Positions 28,246-38,869 of a stretch of 64,000 nt of DNA are shown one piece after another. Source of the stretch: an uncultured Aquimarina sp. (GTDB taxonomy: Bacteria; Bacteroidota; Bacteroidia; Flavobacteriales; Flavobacteriaceae); contig CANMSL010000001.1 in assembly GCA_947500505.1 (NCBI GenBank), positions 1 to 64,000 of the forward strand, in the 5' to 3' direction. The position numbers were made by a program, and so were the translations under genes. The stretch's first letter is position 1, and every line of letters starts with the position of its first letter. The notes beneath the pieces were generated by a model, which worked only from the letters and a program-made list of their open reading frames with translations, did no database searches and was not told the origin of the DNA.

Positions 28246-29691
28246 ATGGAGAAGATTATTGATGAAAAAATACAGGGGCAAGCATTGTCTCTAAATAATA
28301 AAGAAGGAAACACCAGAAAGCTTTTTATCGAAAGCTATGGATGCCAAATGAATTTTAGCGATAGTGAAATTGTAGCTTCAATTTTAGCTAAAGAAGGATT
28401 TAATACTACTCAAAACCTGGAAGATGCCGATCTTGTTTTAGTAAATACGTGTTCTATTCGCGAAAAAGCTGAATTGACTGTTAGAAAGCGCCTGGAAAAG
28501 TACAATGCAGTAAAAAGAATCAACCCGAAAATGAAGGTAGGTGTTCTGGGTTGTATGGCTGAACGCTTAAAAAGTAAGTTCTTAGAAGAAGAAAAAATCG
28601 TTGATCTTGTGGTTGGTCCGGATGCATATAAGGATCTTCCTAATCTAATCGAAGAGGTAGACGCCGGACGGAATGCAGTTAATGTGATACTTTCTAAAGA
28701 AGAAACATACGGCGATATTTCTCCAGTACGATTACAAAGCAACGGGGTATCTGCTTTTGTCTCCATCACCAGAGGTTGTGATAATATGTGCACTTTTTGT
28801 GTCGTGCCTTTTACCAGAGGGAGAGAGCGCAGCCGTGATCCGCAAAGCATTTTGGAAGAAATAGATGACTTGGCTTCTAAAAATTTTAAAGAAATTACCC
28901 TGCTTGGTCAAAATGTAGATAGTTACTTATGGTATGGAGGCGGATTAAAAAAAGACTTTGACAAAGCCAGTGATTTTCAAAAAGCCACTGCGGTTAATTT
29001 TGCGAAACTGTTGGATATGGTAGCCGAAAAACACCCCAAAATCAGACTGCGTTTTACCACATCTAATCCTCAGGATATGACATTGGATGTAATTGAGGTC
29101 ATGGCAAAACATAAGAATATCTGTAAGTACATTCACTTGCCTATACAAAGTGGTAGTGATCGTATCCTTAAAGAAATGAATCGATTACATACGCGCCAGG
29201 AATATTTTGAATTGATTGACAATATCAAAAGATTGATTCCAGACTGTGCTATTTCTCAAGATATCATTACTGGATTTCCCACAGAAACCGAAGAAGATCA
29301 TCAGGATACTTTATCTCTTATGGAATACGTAAAATACGAATACGGTTTTATGTTTGCCTATTCGGAAAGGCCGGGAACGATGGCAGCACGAAAACTGGAG
29401 GACGATGTTCCTGAGGCCACTAAGAAAAGAAGACTTAATGAAATAATTGCACTGCAGCGCAAACATAGTTCATTAAAACACGAAGCCTTTGTTGGAAAAA
29501 CAGTGGAAATATTGATCGAAAAAGAGTCTAAAAAATCAGATAAACACTGGAGTGGAAGAAATACACAGAACATCGTGGCCGTTTTTCCAAAGGGAGATTA
29601 TAAAATAGGTGATTTTGTGATGGTTCGTATTGACGAATGTACAAGTGCTACATTGCTTGGAGAAGCAGTAGCTTATTCTAATAACTATTGA
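28246..29691 (+). CDS. miaB: tRNA methylthiotransferase MiaB
   Basis: 481 residues; converts i6A37 to ms2i6A37 in tRNAs reading UNN codons. An N-terminal UPF0004 domain has its three cluster cysteines ([24 protein letters not shown]). The radical-SAM motif is CDNMCTFC (CxxxCxxC), followed by GRERSR, and a TRAM domain lies at the C-terminus. All [4Fe-4S] ligands are present. It heads a run conserved across Bacteroidota up to groEL. Confidence 0.96.
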   Translation: MEKIIDEKIQGQALSLNNKEGNTRKLFIESYGCQMNFSDSEIVASILAKEGFNTTQNLEDADLVLVNTCSIREKAELTVRKRLEKYNAVKRINPKMKVGVLGCMAERLKSKFLEEEKIVDLVVGPDAYKDLPNLIEEVDAGRNAVNVILSKEETYGDISPVRLQSNGVSAFVSITRGCDNMCTFCVVPFTRGRERSRDPQSILEEIDDLASKNFKEITLLGQNVDSYLWYGGGLKKDFDKASDFQKATAVNFAKLLDMVAEKHPKIRLRFTTSNPQDMTLDVIEVMAKHKNICKYIHLPIQSGSDRILKEMNRLHTRQEYFELIDNIKRLIPDCAISQDIITGFPTETEEDHQDTLSLMEYVKYEYGFMFAYSERPGTMAARKLEDDVPEATKKRRLNEIIALQRKHSSLKHEAFVGKTVEILIEKESKKSDKHWSGRNTQNIVAVFPKGDYKIGDFVMVRIDECTSATLLGEAVAYSNNY

Positions 29692-29729
29692 AAAATTAAC
29701 TTAGAAACTAACTAATATAGTTTTATTAA

Positions 29730-30998
29730 ATGGAATCAGTCCAAGCTACAAAACAACGATTCGGGATTATAGGAAATGACCCTAAACTAAACCGTGCTAT
29801 AGAAAAGGCTATTCAGGTAGCTCCTACAGATATTTCGGTTCTGGTTACCGGAGAAAGTGGTGTGGGTAAAGAAAGTATTCCTAAAATCATTCATTCGTTA
29901 TCCCATCGCAAACATGGAAAATATATCGCAGTCAATTGCGGGGCTATCCCTGAAGGGACTATAGATAGCGAATTATTTGGTCACGAAAAAGGAGCATTTA
30001 CAGGTGCAACTTCTACAAGAAGTGGTTATTTTGAAGTAGCAGATAGAGGAACAATTTTTCTCGATGAAGTAGGAGAATTACCATTAACTACACAGGTTAG
30101 GCTTCTAAGAGTATTAGAAAATGGAGAGTTTATCAAAGTAGGGTCTTCAAAAGTTCAAAAAACAGATGTACGTATTGTAGCGGCGACCAACGTAAATATG
30201 TTTGAAGCCATTAAAAAAGAAAGATTCCGAGAGGATCTCTATTATCGTTTAAGTACCGTTGAAATTCTATTACCTCCTTTGCGCGAAAGAGAACAAGATA
30301 TACACCTGCTATTCAGAAAGTTTGCTTCTGACTTTGCAACAAAATACAAAATGCCTACAATCAGACTTGACGAAGATGCAGCTCATTTATTAAAAAAATA
30401 CCATTGGAGTGGTAACATCAGACAATTACGCAACATAGCAGAGCAAATATCAGTCCTTGAACAAAACAGAACTATATCAGCCAGTACAATTAGAGGATAT
30501 TTGCCCAACATTGGAAGTAATTTACCAGCCATTATATCCTCGGATAAGAAAGATAGCGACTTTAGTAACGAAAGAGAAATATTGTATAAAGTGCTTTTTG
30601 ATATGAAGAACGATCTTAACGATCTCAAAAAGCTAACCATGGAGTTAATGCAGAGCGGAAACTCTCAGCAAGTTCAAAAAGAAAACGAAGGGTTGATCAG
30701 AAAAATTTATCGTGATGATAAAGAGGAAGAAGAAATACCGTTTGAAGAATCCGTTAACTCCACAACAGAACTTTTACAAATAGCATCTTCTGATACTGAA
30801 GCTGTTAAAAAAGAGGATGATAAATATCATTTTGCAGAGGAAATCGAAGAAGAAGAAACCCTTTCATTACACGATAAAGAACTAGAATTGATCAAAAAAT
30901 CCCTGGAGCGTCATCGTGGAAAGCGTAAAGCAGCTGCAGAAGAATTAGGGATTAGTGAGCGAACACTTTATAGAAAGATAAAACAATATGATCTCTAA
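29730..30998 (+). CDS. Sigma-54-type AAA+ activator without receiver domain
   Basis: 422 residues. The AAA+ domain begins almost at residue 10: Walker A GESGVGKES, sigma-54 contact loop GAFTGA, Walker B GTIFLDEVGEL, arginine-finger region LYYRLSTVEI. A glutamate-rich linker (about 275-390) leads to a Fis-type HTH (RKAAAEELGISERTLYRKIK). No receiver domain exists, so it is not a classic response regulator; activity may be set by the linker or by a partner. It lies between miaB and lptE, its usual Bacteroidota context. Confidence 0.9.
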   Translation: MESVQATKQRFGIIGNDPKLNRAIEKAIQVAPTDISVLVTGESGVGKESIPKIIHSLSHRKHGKYIAVNCGAIPEGTIDSELFGHEKGAFTGATSTRSGYFEVADRGTIFLDEVGELPLTTQVRLLRVLENGEFIKVGSSKVQKTDVRIVAATNVNMFEAIKKERFREDLYYRLSTVEILLPPLREREQDIHLLFRKFASDFATKYKMPTIRLDEDAAHLLKKYHWSGNIRQLRNIAEQISVLEQNRTISASTIRGYLPNIGSNLPAIISSDKKDSDFSNEREILYKVLFDMKNDLNDLKKLTMELMQSGNSQQVQKENEGLIRKIYRDDKEEEEIPFEESVNSTTELLQIASSDTEAVKKEDDKYHFAEEIEEEETLSLHDKELELIKKSLERHRGKRKAAAEELGISERTLYRKIKQYDL

Positions 30999-31013
30999 TA
31001 CTTGGTTTGAGAT

Positions 31014-31547
31014 TTGAGAAAAAAAGAATTAAAAAATAAAAAATTGATAGATAAACTAAAACATATAATTCTAGCACTTGTTGGATTGGTAATACTTCAG
31101 GGATGTGGCGCGTATTCGTTTAGTGGTGTGAACACAACTGCAACTTCATTTCAGGTAGAATTCTTTCAGAATCAAGCTTCTATTATTATTCCTGGAATTG
31201 ATCAAAGGTTTACCAATGAACTTCAGGATTTAATTCTTAACCAGACTAATTTAGACCTAACAACTTCTAATGGTGATTTAGTATACGAAGGAGAAATTGT
31301 TCAGTACTATGTAGCTCCTACCAATGCAACGTCGTCCAATACCGCTGCACAAAACAGATTAACAATTGCGGTGAATGTACGTTTTTATGACACAAAAACC
31401 CCTGAAGAAGATTTAGAACAGCGTTTTTCTTTCTTTTTTGATTATCCTGCATCTCAGGCAGAAACTGCAGTACGTGACGAAGCGATACAAGTTATCTATG
31501 AAAGGATAACTCAAGACATATTAAATGCTACTTTGGCAAAGTGGTAA
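31014..31547 (+). CDS. lptE: LPS-assembly lipoprotein LptE
   Basis: 177 residues with a lipobox ILQGC, then AYSFSGVN and a small alpha/beta domain, as in Bacteroidota LptE that plugs the LptD barrel. No ATG lies upstream of the lipobox in frame. The TTG at 31014 gives a proper basic N-region (MRKKELKNKKLIDKLK) before the hydrophobic stretch. It starts 15 bp after the sigma-54 activator gene. Confidence 0.85.
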   Translation: MRKKELKNKKLIDKLKHIILALVGLVILQGCGAYSFSGVNTTATSFQVEFFQNQASIIIPGIDQRFTNELQDLILNQTNLDLTTSNGDLVYEGEIVQYYVAPTNATSSNTAAQNRLTIAVNVRFYDTKTPEEDLEQRFSFFFDYPASQAETAVRDEAIQVIYERITQDILNATLAKW

Positions 31548-31568
31548 AAAAAATTTAACTATCAATTT

Positions 31569-32528
31569 TTGAACACTAAAGAACTTACATACTTGTTTCA
31601 AAACCCGTCCTTAATTACCAAGGAGCAAACTGAAAATCTTGACAAAATCATTCGGGAGTTTCCGTATTTTCAACCCGTAAGAGCTTTGATATTAAAAGGT
31701 TTGAAAAAAAATGAAAGTTTTCGATACAATCAAGAATTGAAAACGACAGCTGCATACACTACAGACAGGGGAGTGTTGTTTGACTTTATTACATCGAAGC
31801 TTTTTGACAAAGATCCAGAAAACTCAGTTACAGAAAAAAAACATAATACCGAAATTGACGTAGTAGATGCCCAAGAGGTAAAAGTGCTTTCGAGAATTTC
31901 TCTTGATGATGCGGTTTCTATGAAAATAGAAGAAGCTGAAGAAGTACTTGATCCAGCATTGTTTTCTTCAAAAAACGATAAAATATCCAGAAATATTGCT
32001 ATTGCCGAAACAATCATTGAGCAATTCGAAGAAAACAAAAATACAGATAAAACCAACTCTGAAGAAAGTTCAGAAAAAAAGCTGGAAATCAATAAGCCTT
32101 TTGATTTTAATAAAAAAGAATCTCACTCCTTTGCAGAATGGCTAAAACTTACATCCATACAACCTATTGATAGAAATATTAAAGAGAAAGAAAATATTCA
32201 GAACACAGAAGATGACAGAATTAAAGAAGATCATAACCAAAAGTTATCAGGTCAACAAAACAAATTTGAGCTGATTGATGAATTTATAGCCAATAATCCA
32301 AAGATCAAACCTGCTGAAAAAAATGCACCCACACGCAACCTAGCTAATGAGCATGTAATCGCACCTGATGAGCTAATGACAGAGACTTTGGCAAAAGTAT
32401 ATTTAGCGCAAAAAAAATATAAAAATGCAATTCAGGCATATAAAATATTAATTTTGAAAAATCCCGAAAAAAGTGGTTTCTTTGCAGACCAAATTCGAGC
32501 AATAAAAAAATTACAAGAAAATAAATAA
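31569..32528 (+). CDS. TPR-tail protein of the lptE-secG cluster
   Basis: 319 residues, start TTG at 31569 (MNTKELTYLFQNP); no upstream ATG fits. An N-terminal helical part is followed by a long low-complexity acidic/basic region (about 90-260). A tetratricopeptide-like C-terminus follows (LAKVYLAQKKYKNAIQAYKI). The family is conserved between lptE and secG in Flavobacteriia but has no assigned role. It overlaps no other real gene and ends 9 bp before secG. Confidence 0.75.
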   Translation: MNTKELTYLFQNPSLITKEQTENLDKIIREFPYFQPVRALILKGLKKNESFRYNQELKTTAAYTTDRGVLFDFITSKLFDKDPENSVTEKKHNTEIDVVDAQEVKVLSRISLDDAVSMKIEEAEEVLDPALFSSKNDKISRNIAIAETIIEQFEENKNTDKTNSEESSEKKLEINKPFDFNKKESHSFAEWLKLTSIQPIDRNIKEKENIQNTEDDRIKEDHNQKLSGQQNKFELIDEFIANNPKIKPAEKNAPTRNLANEHVIAPDELMTETLAKVYLAQKKYKNAIQAYKILILKNPEKSGFFADQIRAIKKLQENK

Positions 32529-32537
32529 TACTATATA

Positions 32538-32873
32538 ATGACAACGTTTTCAATCTTTTTAATACTAATTGTGATTGTATCATTTTTACTAGTTGTAGTA
32601 ATTATGGTTCAGAATCCTAAAGGTGGAGGTCTATCATCTTCTTTTGGTGGCGGTGGAACACAGCAATTAGGCGGTGTAAAAAAAACTACAGACTTTTTAG
32701 ATAAAAGCACCTGGGCATTAGCTACATTACTGTTAGCACTAATACTTTTATCAAACATAGATTTAATGGATGCAAGATCAAGTCAAGACCCAACGGTAGA
32801 TACTAACGAGGTAGAAGTAATTGACACACCCATAACACCTGCTCCAACAACGGATGACACACCTGAAGAATAA
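32538..32873 (+). CDS. secG: Preprotein translocase subunit SecG
   Basis: 111 residues. Two transmembrane helices (about 3-23 and 55-75) flank the SecG loop NPKGGGLSSSFGGGGTQQLGG. A Thr/Pro/acidic tail is typical of Bacteroidota SecG. Accessory subunit of SecYEG. It is followed by a terminator, so groES/groEL have their own promoter. Confidence 0.93.
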   Translation: MTTFSIFLILIVIVSFLLVVVIMVQNPKGGGLSSSFGGGGTQQLGGVKKTTDFLDKSTWALATLLLALILLSNIDLMDARSSQDPTVDTNEVEVIDTPITPAPTTDDTPEE

Positions 32874-32899
32874 ACATTATAGTTTAGAAACTAAAAATA

Positions 32900-32932
32900 A
32901 AAATGTCGACTTGTCATATAGTCGACATTTTT
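32900..32932 (+). terminator. Terminator after secG
   Basis: AAAATGTCGACT / AGTCGACATTTT arms with a loop of about 8 nt, followed by TTTTG. Strong, 26 bp after secG. Confidence 0.85.
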
Positions 32933-32940
32933 TGTTTCAA

Positions 32941-32972
32941 TTTGTCAGTATCTCGCTACTGGCATAATTTCT
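32941..32972 (+). promoter_or_regulatory. Candidate groESL promoter
   Basis: TTTG (32941-32944), 20-bp spacer, TAATTTCT (32965-32972). The -7 box matches TAnnTTTG at 6 of 8 positions. It lies between the secG terminator and groES. No CIRCE-type inverted repeat is visible in 32933-33027, so HrcA control is not supported. Confidence 0.35.
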
Positions 32973-33027
32973 GAAATATACAGTTACAAATAATTCATTT
33001 TAATTTTAAAATATAAAACTAATTATA

Positions 33028-33303
33028 ATGGGAGTAAATATTAAACCTCTTTCGGATCGTGTGGTTATTGAACCACTTCCAGCGGAAACGCAAACGGCAT
33101 CAGGATTATACATCCCTGATTCAGCGCAAGAAAAACAACAAAAAGGCAAAGTAGCCGCTGTAGGTAGTGGAAAAAAAGATCACGAAATGACTGTACAGGT
33201 CGGTGATACCGTACTTTACGGAAAGTATTCTGGTACTGAGTTAAAATTAGATGGAAAAGACTATTTAATTATGCGTGAGGATGACATCCTTGCAATCGTT
33301 TAA
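33028..33303 (+). CDS. groES: Co-chaperonin GroES
   Basis: 91 residues, the normal length. Begins [18 protein letters not shown] with the mobile loop around [12 protein letters not shown] and the roof/base residues intact. Caps the GroEL folding chamber. The groEL gene follows after 82 bp. Confidence 0.97.
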   Translation: MGVNIKPLSDRVVIEPLPAETQTASGLYIPDSAQEKQQKGKVAAVGSGKKDHEMTVQVGDTVLYGKYSGTELKLDGKDYLIMREDDILAIV

Positions 33304-33379
33304 AAAATTGAATTAAAAACACAAATCGAAACTTTCTATAATATCGAAATAACAGAGATATTGAAGTTTTAAAAAATAA

Positions 33380-35023
<1,644 letters not shown>

Positions 35024-35088
35024 GTCGTACTATGATAGCGAAATTATTTTAGCAAATTTTTGATTATTGCTAATTGCTAAAAACACTA

Positions 35089-35118
35089 AACCCCGTTTTA
35101 ATAATTTAAAACGGGGTT
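35089..35118 (+). terminator. Terminator after groEL (bidirectional)
   Basis: AACCCCGTTTTAA / TTAAAACGGGGTT arms around a 4-nt loop. It lies between groEL and the convergent small gene at 35137 and can serve both. Confidence 0.85.
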
Positions 35119-35136
35119 ACTTATTTTTGGGGTAAT

Positions 35137-35472
35137 TTAGTTTGAAATCTTCTCAAATTTTAACACATCACTTTGTAGCACCAATATTTTTTTTTCTAAA
35201 AGAGGTGTTTTAGTCATAATCTTAAAAGGAGAGCCAATATCTTTACTGTTTTTTAAAAGAGGCTTACTTATGATATTGTCAGACTTATCCATTATTGTAA
35301 CAGCCTTGTTTCGAGCATCAGTAAAGAAATAAGTATCTCCTTCAAAACCATCAAAAGTAACAACTTCAATCCTGGAAGAAGTTTCTTCATTAGTAATGAT
35401 TTTAAGAATAGTGAATGAACTCAATAACAAAATTGAAAAACCTAAAGAGAATATGTATAAAAATGTTTTCAT
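35137..35472 (-). CDS. Small single-TM protein, unknown function
   Basis: 111 residues from ATG 35472 (MKTFLYIFSLGFSILLLSSF), or 121 from 35502. One N-terminal membrane anchor or uncleaved signal is followed by about 80 polar residues with beta-strand character (EVVTFDGFEGDTYFFTDARN). No family is recognised. It is isolated, convergent with groEL and adjacent to the MITE-like repeat, so it may be species-specific. Confidence 0.6.
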   Translation of the reverse strand: MKTFLYIFSLGFSILLLSSFTILKIITNEETSSRIEVVTFDGFEGDTYFFTDARNKAVTIMDKSDNIISKPLLKNSKDIGSPFKIMTKTPLLEKKILVLQSDVLKFEKISN

Positions 35473-35585
35473 AACTTTATAGTGAATCTTAAAGATTTTC
35501 AAATTTCTTAATATTTTTAGTTTTTCATCTTATATAAATTTTCCTAATATTTACATAATCTTATGATTTTTGAAAAATATTAAAG

Positions 35586-35709
35586 AACCCGTTGTGCATT
35601 TTGATTTTTTATTCAAAATTCGTCGATTCGAATTTTCCTCCATTTTATTTCGGAAAATTACTCCAATTGACGCTTTTTTTAATATTTCTTTCAAAATGCA
35701 CAACGGGTT
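35586..35709. mobile_element. MITE-like element with perfect 19-bp terminal inverted repeats
   Basis: The ends 35586-35604 and 35691-35709 are perfect 19-bp inverted repeats (AACCCGTTGTGCATTTTGA). The 86 bp between contain a second inverted pair (AATTTTCC / GGAAAATT). There is no reading frame. Size, perfect ends and non-coding core fit a miniature inverted-repeat transposable element that would be moved by a full-length IS elsewhere. The ACCCGTTGTGCA end recalls IS982-type ends, but that is memory, not a search. No clear target-site duplication is seen. Confidence 0.6.
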
Positions 35710-35868
35710 AAATATATATTAGGTATTTGGAATCTGTTTTTTACTTGAATACGGAATAAAGAAAAACTTTTATGAAGACTAAAATTGTTCAATGATTTAA
35801 GTCACCGTCAATTATTAAAGTAGTATTTTAGAACCACAAATGCTTGTTACTTTTTATTTGTTTCATAT

Positions 35869-36903
35869 ATGATCACTATTGAAGTTAAATCCCTACCTAT
35901 AAAAGATGTAATTGCAGATATTTCAAAAGCATTCGAAACTTCTTTCGACACGACCTGCGAAGAATATTTTCTTGATATTCCGGAACATATCGGAAAAGGA
36001 AGCATCAGGGGAATCAACTTTGATGGAGGTATGGGCATTATCCTTTATGATTGTTTTTTTAAAGAAAATATCGAATTTCATTTTACTATCAATGAAGTCC
36101 ATCCTCTTAAATTTTTGTACTGCCTGGAAGGTTCTCTTATGCATCGTTTTGAAGGATATTCTGAGGAGCACGAAATAACAAGATATCAGGAAGCCATTGT
36201 TGCCAGTGACTTATTTAATGGGCACATACTTCGTTTCAAGCCAAATATGCATACAATAATCAATAGCTTAGAAATTACAAGAAAAGAATTTCAAAAGAAG
36301 ATTCAATGTAATTTGATTACAATGGATGAAAAATTACAAAACCTATTTAACGATATTGAAGCAAAGAAGTTATTTTATCACGATGGTTTTTATAGTCTAA
36401 AATTGGCAGATATATTTAGGGAAATGCAAGCATTTGATGGTAAAGATTTTTTGAAAAAACTCTTTTTGGAAGGTAAATCTTATCAAATGCTCATTGAGCA
36501 AATATTACAATATGAAGATGATTTAGAAGAAAGTTCAGGAAGAAAAATTTTAAGAAAAACTGAAGTAAAACAAATAGAAATGGCATCAGAATTAATTAGA
36601 AGCAAAATTTCTGAACTGGATAAAATCACGGACATAGCCTCTGAGGTAGGATTGAATGCAAATAAACTTCAGGAGGGATTTCAGAGCCTTTATGGTATCT
36701 CAGTAAAACAGTTTATAAAAAAAACCAGGCTAAACCTAATAAAGGATCTGGTGTTAAATACAGATTATTCTATGTCCGAAATTGTGGATTTGGCAGGTAT
36801 TTCCAGCAAAAGTTATTTGTCAAAAATCTTTAAAGAAGAATATGGAACTGCCCCTTCAGATTACAGAAAACACTTTATAAAATCCTTAATGAAAAAAAAA
36901 TGA
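35869..36903 (+). CDS. AraC-family transcriptional regulator
   Basis: 344 residues. The C-terminal 100 residues hold two helix-turn-helix motifs (ITDIASEVGLNANKLQEGFQ and MSEIVDLAGISSKSYLSKIF) ending in the typical YGTAPSDYRKHF. The N-terminal 200 residues are a cupin-like sensor part without a clear family. No neighbouring target operon is evident. An imperfect hairpin (36902-36942) follows the stop. Confidence 0.88.
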   Translation: MITIEVKSLPIKDVIADISKAFETSFDTTCEEYFLDIPEHIGKGSIRGINFDGGMGIILYDCFFKENIEFHFTINEVHPLKFLYCLEGSLMHRFEGYSEEHEITRYQEAIVASDLFNGHILRFKPNMHTIINSLEITRKEFQKKIQCNLITMDEKLQNLFNDIEAKKLFYHDGFYSLKLADIFREMQAFDGKDFLKKLFLEGKSYQMLIEQILQYEDDLEESSGRKILRKTEVKQIEMASELIRSKISELDKITDIASEVGLNANKLQEGFQSLYGISVKQFIKKTRLNLIKDLVLNTDYSMSEIVDLAGISSKSYLSKIFKEEYGTAPSDYRKHFIKSLMKKK

Positions 36904-36975
36904 ACACAAACCCTTTCTGTTTTTTAAGCCAGGTCTGTGTTCGTTATAATGTTACAGATAGATTTTATTTTTTTA

Positions 36976-37158
<183 letters not shown>

Positions 37159-37268
37159 TTAGGTCTCAATATATTTTAAAATTTTAAAGCCATCGTGCTG
37201 TTTTCCAATTAAGTGTACCCCAAATGAAATCAAAGAAATGATTGATCGTCAAAAATTGATGAAAAATA

Positions 37269-38750
37269 TCATGAATATTCTTTTACGATATTAGCTACTA
37301 ACTGAGAGGTTCTTTTATATTTTTCTCTTGATAACAATCTTTTTGGCGGTGCTTGTCTAACTTCACAATCTTGTATAGAACAAGATTCGCAAGTAACACC
37401 CACTTTTACCTTTGATATTTTAGAATCATTCACAAAACTGATTTTTTTCTCTAAGGCAGATGAAATTAAAAATCCAATACCGATACTACGGTAATAATCC
37501 TTTCTGAAAGGATCTTTAGTTGCCGATGTAAATACCAGATATTGCTGGTCCGTATCCGTATAATCAGAAATTTGTATGTCAAAAGAGTACCCTAAATTTT
37601 CATTAGCAGTTCGCTGTAATGTCTTAATAGCCATCCATCTTCTACAATAATGTTCGTTGATTTCATTAGCATGCGGTTGTTGTTGATGGGTGATATGTAG
37701 TTCTTTGACTAAATTAAATCGTTCCATTCCTTTTTTATGAGTAAATCTTAAAAAGAATACATTCTGCATTCCGAAATCCTTTGGAAGAATATTAGTGAGG
37801 CGCTGATAAAATGACTCGGGGGAAGCATTATACAATTTCATAATCTTATGAAAGGCCTTCTCGGAAAACCGCTTCTGAGAAAACAACTCTTTAAGATGTT
37901 CTTTTAAATGAGTTCTAGGTATAATTAAAGCGCCCGCAAAATAAGAAGCATAAAAGTTATGTAGTACTTCTTCAAAATTATCGTAACGTATCCAGGAAAA
38001 AGTATATGGCCTTTCTTTAATTTCCATATATTGATACCCTAATTCCTTTGCATAGATAAAGGTTTTCTGAGGCTCATCTACCCTATCAGATAATAAAAGA
38101 GTTTTTGTAGCAGGAACAAACACGGATCTCAAATTATCCAATTCTTCGTGGTTGGGTATTCCTGCAGTGTTGATGGTATAGCCATACTCTTCAATCAAAA
38201 TCTCCTCTAATTCTCTGGCAGTTATGTTGCCCGACAAATCTAACTGATAAGAGTTGGCGAATCGTATAGCGGTATCTTCTAGATCCTTAAAGAAATTATT
38301 GTGCGCTTCCTGATAAGAACGTAAAGAAGCTAGATAAAACCCTTCTCTACTCATATTGTAGTGTTGCGCGATCTCTATAATCGTACTGATAAATGCATTT
38401 ACCTTTGAAGGGGCATTAGCGATAATATCAATTAAATCGCTTTGTTGTATTCCAAACAACTCAAGTGGGATTTCATCCAAGATTCCTGATTGTAAAATTT
38501 CACCAATAGGAGCCAGATTTTTATCTAATTTCAAAGACACCAAACTATCGTACGGAACTTCTAAAGTTTCTGCCAGCTTAATTATTTTATCCGTTTTCGG
38601 ATATTTTTTTCCTTTTTCTATCTCATTCAGATATGACTTTGATAATCCGCTAAGTTTGGATAAACCAAAAAGAGACAAATCCTTATCAGTTCGTATCTGC
38701 TTGATTTTCAAACCGAAAATTAATCTAATATATTCTTCTGCTATTGCCAT
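37269..38750 (-). CDS. RamB/ScfR-type XRE regulator
   Basis: 493 residues from the ATG at 38750; a frame to 38792 adds an unlikely start. An XRE helix-turn-helix (LSLFGLSKLSGLSKSYLNEI) is followed by an ImmA/IrrE-like domain. A C-terminal region ends in a cysteine cluster (CESCSIQDCEVR), as in short-chain fatty-acyl-CoA regulators (RamB, PrpC2-locus ScfR). The metalloprotease HExxH is absent (YAKELGYQYM at the corresponding place), so the domain is probably a ligand sensor. It is divergent from aceB, the classical target of RamB, with a perfect palindrome between them. Confidence 0.85.
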   Translation of the reverse strand: MAIAEEYIRLIFGLKIKQIRTDKDLSLFGLSKLSGLSKSYLNEIEKGKKYPKTDKIIKLAETLEVPYDSLVSLKLDKNLAPIGEILQSGILDEIPLELFGIQQSDLIDIIANAPSKVNAFISTIIEIAQHYNMSREGFYLASLRSYQEAHNNFFKDLEDTAIRFANSYQLDLSGNITARELEEILIEEYGYTINTAGIPNHEELDNLRSVFVPATKTLLLSDRVDEPQKTFIYAKELGYQYMEIKERPYTFSWIRYDNFEEVLHNFYASYFAGALIIPRTHLKEHLKELFSQKRFSEKAFHKIMKLYNASPESFYQRLTNILPKDFGMQNVFFLRFTHKKGMERFNLVKELHITHQQQPHANEINEHYCRRWMAIKTLQRTANENLGYSFDIQISDYTDTDQQYLVFTSATKDPFRKDYYRSIGIGFLISSALEKKISFVNDSKISKVKVGVTCESCSIQDCEVRQAPPKRLLSREKYKRTSQLVANIVKEYS

Positions 38751-38805
38751 AAAGTCAAAAGTAGCGATTTCTGCGAATATTTTCAAAAACAAAAAATTTA
38801 CATTT

Positions 38806-38849
38806 AGCGAACGTTCGCTTGTTTAATAAAAAACTTTTTTTTAATATTG
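38806..38849 (+). promoter_or_regulatory. aceB promoter with palindromic operator at -33
   Basis: AGCGAACGTTCGCT (38806-38819) is a perfect 14-bp palindrome whose last base is the first base of TTG (38819-38821). Then come a 20-bp spacer and TAATATTG (38842-38849), 7 of 8 to TAnnTTTG. The site is in the 119-bp gap between the RamB-type gene and aceB. It is well placed for that regulator to control both. Confidence 0.65.
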
Positions 38850-38869
38850 TTCACTCAAACGATATAGTT

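Noticed and set aside
38819..38869. TTG start for malate synthase 51 bp upstream
   Set aside because: This TTG is the likely -33 promoter box; the ATG at 38870 fits the family N-terminus.
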